Positions 18,262 through 25,450 of a stretch of 64,000 nt of DNA are shown here, one piece after another. The translations under genes were made by a program, and so were the position numbers. Position 1 is the first letter of the stretch. Each line of letters starts with the position of its first letter. Under the pieces are notes generated by a model, which searched no databases, was not told the origin of the DNA, and saw nothing but the letters and a program-made list of their open reading frames with translations. Source of the DNA: Timonella corticicola (lineage in GTDB: Bacteria > Actinomycetota > Actinomycetes > Actinomycetales > Cellulomonadaceae); contig NZ_JBHUOP010000003.1 in NCBI RefSeq assembly GCF_042683685.1, forward strand, positions 124,001 through 188,000. Reading direction: 5' to 3'.

Positions 18262-18327
18262 GTTCTGCACTAGGTCCTACTACTCAGTTAAGGGCCACAA
18301 CACTCTGGGTAATGAAACAATGACTAG

Positions 18328-19308
18328 GTGACAACCAACCAACTTCGCATCGGCACGCGTGGGTCCGCGCTCGCCGTCGCGCAATCAGGAGCAACCGCAA
18401 CCCAGATCAGCCAGGCGTGCGGAGTGCCCACCGAACTCGTGATCATCAAGACCGACGGCGATGTCCTCACCGGCTCGCTTGCAGCCATGGGCGGAGTGGG
18501 CGTGTTCGTGACCGCGATCCGTGCGGCCTTGCTGCGCGGAGAGATCGACATCGCGATCCACTCGCTCAAGGACCTCCCCACTGCCCCGCAGGAGGGCACC
18601 GTCATCATCACGCCCGAGCGCGAGAACCCGCAGGACGCCCTGTGCTCCCGCCACGGTGAGCCACTTGAACTGCTCCCTCCGGGCGCGAGGGTTGGCACGG
18701 GATCACCGCGCCGCGCCGCGCAACTCGTTGCAGCCCGCCCCGACCTTGAGGTTGTGGATATTCGCGGGAACGTTGACACTCGCCTTGCCCGCGCCGGACT
18801 GTCCGTGTCGGACAAGCCCGATACCCCCAATGACCTCGACGCCGTTGTGCTTGCGACCGCTGGCCTGCGCCGCCTGAACAAGCACCACAAGATTTCCGAA
18901 CTTCTTCCGCTCACCACGATGCTTCCCGCGCCCGGTCAAGGTGCACTTGCCGTTGAGGTGCGCGCAGACCTCGCCGCTGAAGATCCCAGCGTGTTCGCCG
19001 CGCTGCATTCGCTCCATCACCTGCCCACCGCCTACGCAGTGGCCGCCGAGCGCGCTCTGCTGCGCCACCTCGAGGCGGGCTGCGCGGCTCCGGTTGGTGC
19101 GTACGGGCACGTGAGCGGCGGACGGTTGAAACTGACCGCAACGGCTCTCGATCCACGTTCCGCGACCGTCTTGCCTAAGGATCGTCGTCCCGCGATCACC
19201 GGAGCACTTGAGGTCCCCGTGGCAAGCGAGGATGATGCGCGTGCGGCAGGAATCGAACTCGCAGACCGTCTCTTCAAGGCGGGAGCAGCGGAGTTCCTCA
19301 ATGGCTAG
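18328..19308 (+). CDS. hemC: Porphobilinogen deaminase (hydroxymethylbilane synthase)
   Basis: A 326-residue enzyme that joins four porphobilinogens into hydroxymethylbilane. The N-terminus RIGTRGSALAVAQ, the substrate loop SLKDLPT and the Arg-rich GTGSPRRAAQL are intact. C252 in LEAGCAAPVGA is the residue that holds the dipyrromethane cofactor. Translation starts at GTG 18328; the RBS is weak. Its last codons overlap the hemD start by 8 bases, indicating translational coupling. Confidence 0.95.
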   Translation: MTTNQLRIGTRGSALAVAQSGATATQISQACGVPTELVIIKTDGDVLTGSLAAMGGVGVFVTAIRAALLRGEIDIAIHSLKDLPTAPQEGTVIITPERENPQDALCSRHGEPLELLPPGARVGTGSPRRAAQLVAARPDLEVVDIRGNVDTRLARAGLSVSDKPDTPNDLDAVVLATAGLRRLNKHHKISELLPLTTMLPAPGQGALAVEVRADLAAEDPSVFAALHSLHHLPTAYAVAAERALLRHLEAGCAAPVGAYGHVSGGRLKLTATALDPRSATVLPKDRRPAITGALEVPVASEDDARAAGIELADRLFKAGAAEFLNG

Positions 19309-20119
19309 TTCCGCCAGTCTGAGCGGCACGCTCACGCTCATTCTGCGTCCCGCCGAGCGGGCCGCGCCGCTCGTGGAACTCATCGAATCCGCTGGTGGGC
19401 GCGCCATTGTGTCGCCGTTGATCAGCAGGGAGCCGATTTCCGACGAGACCCGCTCTCAGCTTGACCACCTCACCTCCCGGCTCGGCGAGTTTGAGTGGGT
19501 TGCGGTGACCAGCGTGAACGCGGTGTCCGAGTTGGTGGCATCGCTTGGCCGGAGCCATGATGAATCCGTCCAAACGGTCGCGCAGCAGACTCGATGGGCC
19601 ACGGTAGGCCCGGCAACGACGCGGGCACTGGCGAAGCACGGGATTGTGACGGAGTTTGAGGCGAGCGAGAACTCTGCGGCGGGAATGCTCGCGCAGTGGC
19701 CTGTTCCTTCGAGTCCACCCGGTCAAGACCAGCCCCGCGTTCTACTCCCTCTCGGCAACCTCGCATCAACCCAACTCGAAGACGGTCTGACCGTACACGG
19801 CTTCGACTGCGAGCGCGTGCACGTCTACCGAACCGTCTCTCACGCTGCCTCGCCCGAAGCGCTGTCCGCTTGGCGCGACGGCGACGTGGACGCGGTAGTA
19901 CTGACCTCGGGGAGCATCGTGCGTGAGTTCGCCAAACAGTTCGACCCGCTCACCGTCATCCCCCAACTCGCGCCACATGCCCCAACATTCGTAGCCATCG
20001 GTGAACCAACCACCCGCACGGCGCAAGCGTGCGGGCTGAGTGTGGATATCGTCGCCAATCAAGCAAGTACCCGCGGACTATTCGACGCACTCACCCGCGC
20101 CCTAGCCCTCGCACAGTAA
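19301..20119 (+). CDS. hemD: Uroporphyrinogen-III synthase
   Basis: About 272 residues starting at the ATG that overlaps the hemC stop, with GGGAG and GGAG upstream. HemD closes hydroxymethylbilane with inversion of ring D to give uroporphyrinogen III. The family is poorly conserved; supporting features are LRPAERAAPLVELIE..G, AVTSVNAV, TVGPATTRAL and the C-terminal AIGEPTTRTAQACGL. Position between hemC and hemB makes the call firm. A longer in-frame start at 19208 lies within hemC and is rejected. Confidence 0.92.
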   Translation: MASSASLSGTLTLILRPAERAAPLVELIESAGGRAIVSPLISREPISDETRSQLDHLTSRLGEFEWVAVTSVNAVSELVASLGRSHDESVQTVAQQTRWATVGPATTRALAKHGIVTEFEASENSAAGMLAQWPVPSSPPGQDQPRVLLPLGNLASTQLEDGLTVHGFDCERVHVYRTVSHAASPEALSAWRDGDVDAVVLTSGSIVREFAKQFDPLTVIPQLAPHAPTFVAIGEPTTRTAQACGLSVDIVANQASTRGLFDALTRALALAQ

Positions 20120-20129
20120 GGAACCTGAC

Positions 20130-21089
20130 ATGGATCGCCCACGCCGTCTTCGGACCACCCCGGCCATGCGCGCCCTCGTTTCCGAGACGCGTATCCACCC
20201 GCGCGACCTCGTGCTGCCGTTGTTCATCAAGGAGGGCGCACGCGAGCCGATTGCGATTTCCTCGATGCCGGGCGTGGTGCAACACAGCGAGGCCAGCCTC
20301 GCGGACGCCGTGCGTGCCGCCGCGGACGCTGGGCTGGGCGGGGTCATGCTGTTTGGGGTGCCGCTTGTGCGCGACGAAGCCGGATCGGGTGCGATCGAAC
20401 CGGACGGAATCCTTAATCGGGCGATCCGCATCGCCAAGGAGGCCGCCGAGGGGCGCACTGTGGTCATGGCGGATGTGTGTCTTGACGAGTTCACGTCGCA
20501 CGGGCACTGCGGGATCGTCACACCGGACGGTACCGTAGACAACGACGCAACCAACGCCCTGTACTGTGCGATGGCCGTGGAACAGGCGAAAGCCGGAGTG
20601 GACGTAGTCGCCCCATCGGGCATGATGGACGGGCAGGTGGCCGAGATTCGTTCTGCGCTCGATGCCGCCGGATATGAACACGTCTCCATCCTCGCGTACT
20701 CGGCCAAATATGCCTCCGCGTTCTTTGGGCCGTTCCGCGAGGCTGTGGAATCCCAACTCGACGGCGACCGCCGCACCTATCAGATGGACCCGGCCAACGC
20801 GCGCGAGGGCCTGCGGGAAACGGATTTTGACCTGCTAGAAGGCGCGGACATGGTCATGGTCAAGCCTGCGATGAGCTACCTGGACGTGCTGCGTGACGTA
20901 TCGCAGCGCAGTTCCGTACCGGTTGCCGCCTATCAGGTGTCGGGCGAGTACGCGATGATTGAGGCCGCCGCCGCAAATGGATGGATCGACCGCACCGGTG
21001 CAATCATGGAGTCCCTGACCTCGATCAAGCGTGCCGGGGCTGACATCGTCCTGACCTACTGGGCGCTCGAAGTCGCGCCGCGACTCTAA
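20130..21089 (+). CDS. hemB: Delta-aminolevulinic acid dehydratase (porphobilinogen synthase)
   Basis: A 319-residue enzyme that condenses two 5-aminolevulinates to porphobilinogen. The Schiff-base lysines are K193 (YSAKYAS) and K245 (MVKPAMSY). The metal-site segment DVCLDEFTSHGHCG keeps three Cys/His-type ligands, suggesting a Zn-dependent form. The start ATG lies 10 bases after the hemD stop with AAGGAA upstream. Confidence 0.96.
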   Translation: MDRPRRLRTTPAMRALVSETRIHPRDLVLPLFIKEGAREPIAISSMPGVVQHSEASLADAVRAAADAGLGGVMLFGVPLVRDEAGSGAIEPDGILNRAIRIAKEAAEGRTVVMADVCLDEFTSHGHCGIVTPDGTVDNDATNALYCAMAVEQAKAGVDVVAPSGMMDGQVAEIRSALDAAGYEHVSILAYSAKYASAFFGPFREAVESQLDGDRRTYQMDPANAREGLRETDFDLLEGADMVMVKPAMSYLDVLRDVSQRSSVPVAAYQVSGEYAMIEAAAANGWIDRTGAIMESLTSIKRAGADIVLTYWALEVAPRL

Positions 21090-21149
21090 CCCATCCACTC
21101 CCGTTGTTGCGATGCGCTCCATGCGCACTCGCAACGGCCCCATCCATGT

Positions 21150-21204
21150 GAGAGTTACCAAAAGTGCACCCACACGCACTGAGAGTGCACTTTGGGTAAC
21201 TCTC
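21150..21204 (+). terminator. Hairpin between hemB and hemL
   Basis: A 20-bp inverted repeat with one mismatch (21150-21169 and 21185-21204; arms start GAGAGTTACC and end GGTAACTCTC). It is located between two genes of the same strand, so it may partly terminate or process the hem transcript before hemL. Confidence 0.6.
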
Positions 21205-21249
21205 AAAGAGAATCCCACCCGTCGCCCAGAACCACACAAGGAGCACACC

Positions 21250-22569
21250 ATGGTGACCAACTCACAGGCTTTCGACCGCGCACAGCACATCCTGCCGGGC
21301 GGCGTAAACTCACCGGTTCGCGCTTATCGGAGCGTGGGCGGGTCGCCGCGCTTCATCCAGAGTGCGAAGGGTGCGTTCGTGACCGATGTGGCCGGGCGCG
21401 AATACGTTGACCTGGTTGGCTCATGGGGTCCGGCGCTGCTCGGTCACGCCCACCCGGCGGTGATCGCCGCTGTTCAGGAGGCTGCGAGCCGCGGGCTGTC
21501 CTTTGGCGCTCCTACCCTTGGCGAGGTCGACCTTGCCGAGGCCATTCAGCGTCGCATCGCCCCAGCCGAGCGTGTGCGCCTCGTATCCACCGGAACCGAG
21601 GCGACGATGACCGCCGTGCGTTTGGCACGCGGAGTCACGGGCCGAAACCTGATCATCAAGTTCGCTGGCTGCTACCACGGGCACGTCGATTCGCTGCTCG
21701 CCGAGGCCGGGTCCGGTGTGGCAACGCAGGCCCTGCCCGGTTCAGCCGGTGTCACGCCAGCGACCGCCGCGGAAACCCTGGTGCTCCCCTACAACGACCT
21801 CGCCGCCGTTGAGGAAGCCTTTGCCACCCACTCTGGCGAGATCGCGGCGGTTATCACCGAGGCCGCACCCGCCAACATGGGCATCGTGCCGCCGTCCCGC
21901 GGCTTCAACGAGGGGTTGCGCAGGATCACGCGCGCGCACGGCGCTTTGCTGATTTTCGACGAGGTTCTCACCGGATTCCGCACCGGCCCGTCGGGTTGGT
22001 GGGGCTTTGAGAAGGAGGTGCTCGGCGCTGACTTCACCCCGGACCTGTTCACGTTCGGCAAAGTCATCGGTGGTGGCATGCCCGTTGCCGCGCTGGCCGG
22101 TCCAGCTCAGATCATGGATCAACTCGCGCCACTCGGCCCGGTCTATCAGGCTGGAACCCTATCCGGAAACCCGGTAGCCGTTGCCGCCGGTTTGGCCACC
22201 CTTGAGGCCGCCGATCAGGGCGTGTACGACTCAGTTATGGCCGCATCCATCGCTGTGGGCGAGGCTGTCACCGAGGCACTGACCGCAGCGGGTATCCCCC
22301 ACCGGGTTCAGCGTGCGGCCACACTGTTCTCCGTCATGTTTGGCGAGCACGCGGCTGAGCACGGAAGCCACAACTACGCCGATACCCTCGCCAACGACAC
22401 GTTCCGGTATGGGCCGTTCTTCCACGCAATGCTTGAGCAGGGTATCTCGCTCCCACCGAGCGTGTTCGAGGCCTGGTTCGTTTCCGCCGCGCACGATGAC
22501 GCAGTGATCAACCGAATCATCGAGGCACTGCCCGCAGCGGCCCGGGCTGCAGCAGCGGCAGCACGATGA
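21250..22569 (+). CDS. hemL: Glutamate-1-semialdehyde 2,1-aminomutase
   Basis: A 439-residue PLP enzyme converting glutamate-1-semialdehyde to 5-aminolevulinate. It has PGGVNSPVRAY at the start, STGTEATMTAVRLAR, YHGHVDSLL, LIFDEVLTGFR with the PLP-contacting Asp, and the PLP lysine K271 in TFGKVIGGG. The ATG at 21250 has AGGAG at 6 bases. The reading frame extends to 21112, but that part contains the hairpin and is not coding. With HemA it completes the C5 entry route. Confidence 0.96.
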   Translation: MVTNSQAFDRAQHILPGGVNSPVRAYRSVGGSPRFIQSAKGAFVTDVAGREYVDLVGSWGPALLGHAHPAVIAAVQEAASRGLSFGAPTLGEVDLAEAIQRRIAPAERVRLVSTGTEATMTAVRLARGVTGRNLIIKFAGCYHGHVDSLLAEAGSGVATQALPGSAGVTPATAAETLVLPYNDLAAVEEAFATHSGEIAAVITEAAPANMGIVPPSRGFNEGLRRITRAHGALLIFDEVLTGFRTGPSGWWGFEKEVLGADFTPDLFTFGKVIGGGMPVAALAGPAQIMDQLAPLGPVYQAGTLSGNPVAVAAGLATLEAADQGVYDSVMAASIAVGEAVTEALTAAGIPHRVQRAATLFSVMFGEHAAEHGSHNYADTLANDTFRYGPFFHAMLEQGISLPPSVFEAWFVSAAHDDAVINRIIEALPAAARAAAAAAR

Positions 22570-22639
22570 CTCATCGCATGTTCGCCTCACAGCAACCCGT
22601 ATGCGCTCAACGGTTCGCGCAGCTAATGGAGATGATGTT

Positions 22640-23344
22640 CTAGCTACGCTTGCTCGGAAACCCCAAATCCTGAGCTATACGATGATATTCTTCCAAATGC
22701 TTTGGCTTTAAGAGCCGGGCAAGAGCTTGATAGATGATCGTTTGATATATCGACGTGTCACCAGAGATTAGCCAACGTATTTGCAGCCCCTCGACTAGTG
22801 CGATTAGTTCGATCGCCGCCAACTCAACATCAACTTTTCGGTCGATGTATCCGAGTTCCTGGAGCAGGCCCATGACTTCCGCGTACTGCCTGGTGCTATC
22901 ACGATAGCGATCCGCGAAGAAATCGTGCGCTGGATGTGATTTATCAGCGGCGAGGATGCCGTGCATTATAAGCAACTGGGCCCGGTACCTCTGACTTAAT
23001 GTAAAACGCAGGTAGGCCGTGAAGTCTCGCAAGACACCCCAAGGCTCAGGGTCCCCGTGGTCTATCCGAGCAACAGCTTGCTCGTAATATTGGTCGCCAA
23101 TTTGCGAGTATCGGGTTAAGACGGCCAGCAGGAGTTGCTCTTTGTCCGGAAAATGATAACGAACACCCGCATGTGTGACGCCCGCGGCTGCAGCAATATC
23201 ACGCGTTGAGACACCATTGTAGGCCCGTTCGCTAAAGAGCTCCATCGCCGCTTCCAGAATTTCTTCTCGCGTTTGACGTCCACTCACATAGAGTGCTCGG
23301 TGCGCAGTTTCACCCGAATTTCCCTCATCAGACACTCGTGCCAT
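22640..23344 (-). CDS. TetR/AcrR family transcriptional regulator
   Basis: 234 residues. The N-terminal HTH is clear (TREEILEAAMELFSERAYNG, then TRDIAAAAGVTHAGVRYHF), followed by an all-helical ligand domain. It is divergent from the glutathione peroxidase gene with about 110 bases between starts, so it probably controls that gene, itself, or both. The composition is slightly less GC-rich than the surroundings. The ligand is unknown. Confidence 0.88.
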   Translation of the reverse strand: MARVSDEGNSGETAHRALYVSGRQTREEILEAAMELFSERAYNGVSTRDIAAAAGVTHAGVRYHFPDKEQLLLAVLTRYSQIGDQYYEQAVARIDHGDPEPWGVLRDFTAYLRFTLSQRYRAQLLIMHGILAADKSHPAHDFFADRYRDSTRQYAEVMGLLQELGYIDRKVDVELAAIELIALVEGLQIRWLISGDTSIYQTIIYQALARLLKPKHLEEYHRIAQDLGFPSKRS

Positions 23345-23455
23345 TAGGTCCCCCTTACTTTCTAACTACTACAGTTATACGCGCTCAACGAACCTCTCGC
23401 CTGCGTAATCTGAAATAGTTGTTTATATCGTCTTAATACAGCGGAGGTAATGCAC

Positions 23456-23950
23456 ATGGTTGATCTCAGTGGGTGCGAGATCGCAATGCTTGACGGAGGC
23501 AAAACCACGATGGGTGAGTGGTGCGACAAGGTAATGCTTGTGGTCAATGTGGCAAGCCGATGTGGCCTAACGCCACAGTACGAGGCCCTGGAGAGACTCC
23601 AGAAGACGTACCGTGAGCGTGGATTTACGGTCATCGGCTTCCCTTCGAACCAATTTCTGCAAGAGATGGGCAGTGGGGACACCATCGCCGAGTACTGTTC
23701 TACGACGTGGGGCGTTACCTTTCCCCTGACAGAGAAGGTTCGTGTCAATGGTAAGCACAAGCATTCCGTTTATGCTGCATTACACGGCATTTCGGACGAA
23801 ACAGGTCATAGCGGACGAGTTCGATGGAACTTTGAAAAGTTCCTTGTTTTCCCTGATGGGAACGCAAAACGCTATGCGCCGACCATCACCCCGGACGATC
23901 CCCGAATCATCGAGGCCATCGAGTCCGGTCTGGCGAATGCGAATCGCTGA
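23456..23950 (+). CDS. Glutathione peroxidase family protein (thiol peroxidase)
   Basis: 164 residues. The catalytic Cys is C36 in VNVASRCGLTPQ; the partner residues lie in GFPSNQF and WNFEKFLV. In bacteria lacking glutathione these Cys enzymes reduce peroxides with thioredoxin or mycothiol-linked systems. The ATG at 23456 is preferred to 23450 because GGAGG ends 8 bases before it, whereas only 2 bases would separate it from the earlier ATG. The gene is divergent from a TetR regulator. Confidence 0.92.
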   Translation: MVDLSGCEIAMLDGGKTTMGEWCDKVMLVVNVASRCGLTPQYEALERLQKTYRERGFTVIGFPSNQFLQEMGSGDTIAEYCSTTWGVTFPLTEKVRVNGKHKHSVYAALHGISDETGHSGRVRWNFEKFLVFPDGNAKRYAPTITPDDPRIIEAIESGLANANR

Positions 23951-24029
23951 CAGCGAGCCTTTCCACTCGGAAGGTTTCTTGATTTTCGACGAGTCTCGAA
24001 TTTCCAGCGCACATTAGTTTTACAGGTAA

Positions 24030-24269
24030 CTATTTGGGGCCATTGCACCCGCGAGTGTTGTCGCGATGGTTCTTGTTGATCCATGAGAACACGGCAAACA
24101 CGACCACAATGAACAGGATGAAGCGGACCGGGTAAGCCATCGCCGGGAACAGGAAACGTAGGCCCACGCTGATCAGAAGGGAGAGGATCAGAGAGTACAG
24201 GAGCGAGGTCGAGGAACTGACACCTCGCCCCTCCCTGTCAAGGCCAAGAAACCTGCGAATTGAGTCCAT
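24030..24269 (-). CDS. Small hydrophobic membrane protein of unknown function
   Basis: 79 residues with a charged N-terminus (MDSIRRFLGLDREGRG) and two predicted membrane helices, ending in a hydrophilic tail. AGGAG lies upstream of the ATG. The frame has sensible codon use and sits alone between the peroxidase and the csoR promoter. No family is recognised. Confidence 0.5.
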   Translation of the reverse strand: MDSIRRFLGLDREGRGVSSSTSLLYSLILSLLISVGLRFLFPAMAYPVRFILFIVVVFAVFSWINKNHRDNTRGCNGPK

Positions 24270-24388
24270 CCCCTAAGTCTCCTCGCACTCCACACCTCTG
24301 GCAACCTCTCAACGACGGCGCTGGCACCCCGCTCTCGCTCGTGGTGATCGAACAACAGCGCAGGTGATGAGAGCATCGCTCCAATAGA

Positions 24389-24428
24389 TACCCCCTAGGG
24401 GTATACAAATATACCCTAGGGGGGTATA
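24389..24428 (+). promoter_or_regulatory. Twin CsoR-like operators upstream of csoR
   Basis: Two GC-boxed palindromes, TACCCCCTAGGGGTA (24389-24403) and TATACCCTAGGGGGGTATA (24410-24428), lie 37 bases before the csoR start. This is the sequence type bound by copper-sensing CsoR. They probably overlap the promoter so that apo-CsoR represses the operon. Confidence 0.8.
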
Positions 24429-24464
24429 TTGAGATGGTCAGCAACCAACAGCAAGGAGCCGACC

Positions 24465-24746
24465 ATGGCGGGATACAGCGGAACAAAAGAGGACTACGCC
24501 AAACGCCTCAAGCGCATCGAGGGACAGGTGCGCGGCATTGCGCGTATGGTCGAAGAGGACACCTACTGCATTGACGTCCTCACCCAGATCTCGGCAGTCA
24601 CCAAAGCCCTGCAATCCGTGGGCATCGGCCTGGTGGAAGACCACCTCGGCCACTGCGTGGTCAACGCCGCCAAGTCCTCGGACGAGGAAGGCCAAGCCAA
24701 GGTCACCGAGGCAACCGAGGCGATCGCCCGACTCGTGCGAAGCTGA
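24465..24746 (+). CDS. csoR: Copper-sensing transcriptional repressor CsoR
   Basis: 93 residues, all helical, with the Cu(I) ligands C35 (TYCIDVL), H60 and C64 (EDHLGHCV) in the spacing seen in Mycobacterium tuberculosis CsoR. GQVRGIARMVEE and the Arg-rich first helix are typical. Cu(I) binding releases the repressor from DNA. The ATG at 24465 has AAGGAG upstream. It heads the csoR-copZ-copA cluster and should regulate it through the palindromes just upstream. Confidence 0.95.
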   Translation: MAGYSGTKEDYAKRLKRIEGQVRGIARMVEEDTYCIDVLTQISAVTKALQSVGIGLVEDHLGHCVVNAAKSSDEEGQAKVTEATEAIARLVRS

Positions 24747-24835
24747 CTCCCCCATACCCAATCCACCACAAAACCCGCACACGCGAACGTGACGGCGGGA
24801 CTCGTCGAAAATCAAACACAACACAAAGGAACAAC

Positions 24836-25153
24836 ATGTCGACCGTCACCACACTCATGGTTCCAGGTATGACCTGCGGACACTGCGTCTCCTCCGTGAC
24901 CAAGGAACTCCAGGCAGTCACAGGCGTGGAAAACGTCTCCGTGGAACTGCGCAAGGAAGCAGAATCTGAGGTCACCGTATTCTCAGACAACCCGCTCGCA
25001 GAAGACGCACTACGCGGAGCCATCGATGAGGCCGGCTACGAAGTGGCATCCATCGCGACCCAGACCTCCACCGAGGTCAACTCCGAACTCGGCCTCACCG
25101 CCAAGGGATCGACCGGCGGCGGATGTGGCTGCGGCAACTGCGGCTGCCAGTAG
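24836..25153 (+). CDS. copZ: Copper chaperone CopZ-like, with Cys-rich C-terminal tail
   Basis: 105 residues: one heavy-metal-associated domain with GMTCGHC (C14, C17), then an added tail ending GGGCGCGNCGCQ with four Cys in a CxCxxCxC pattern. Typical CopZ proteins are about 70 residues and lack the tail. The HMA domain passes Cu(I) to CopA. The tail could hold extra Cu(I) or Zn, like a miniature metallothionein. AAAGGAAC lies upstream of the ATG. Confidence 0.9.
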   Translation: MSTVTTLMVPGMTCGHCVSSVTKELQAVTGVENVSVELRKEAESEVTVFSDNPLAEDALRGAIDEAGYEVASIATQTSTEVNSELGLTAKGSTGGGCGCGNCGCQ

Positions 25154-25160
25154 TCATACC

Positions 25161-25189
25161 GTGTGGGCGGGGCCACATCCCGCCCACAC
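25161..25189 (+). terminator. Hairpin after copZ
   Basis: Perfect 11-bp inverted repeat GTGTGGGCGGG / CCCGCCCACAC with a 7-base loop. It may cut transcription between copZ and copA, giving chaperone in excess over the pump. The rest of the 297-base gap to copA shows no gene. Confidence 0.6.
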
Positions 25190-25450
25190 CGACCGTGACG
25201 CTGCGGACCCATGCAATCCAGCACGCACAACACCCGGCACAGGGTTTGACGGAACGAACGTTCCCGCATCCCATCATGCCCCGCTCATTACTCTTTGGTT
25301 GCGAACTGCACCCGTTGCGCTCCGGTAGGGACTCGCTACGCATCGCCCCTACGCTCCACTGCATTTGTCCGCGACATTCGCTGATGAGCCCCACACGTTC
25401 CTCGCCGCTTTGCGTGGAACACGCATTTTCAATGAGAGAAGTGATTCTCA

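Noticed and set aside
25348..25363. 16-base word CCTACGCTCCACTGCA shared with 56424-56439
   Set aside because: Too short and without inverted or flanking structure; kept only as a weak hint of a degraded dispersed repeat.
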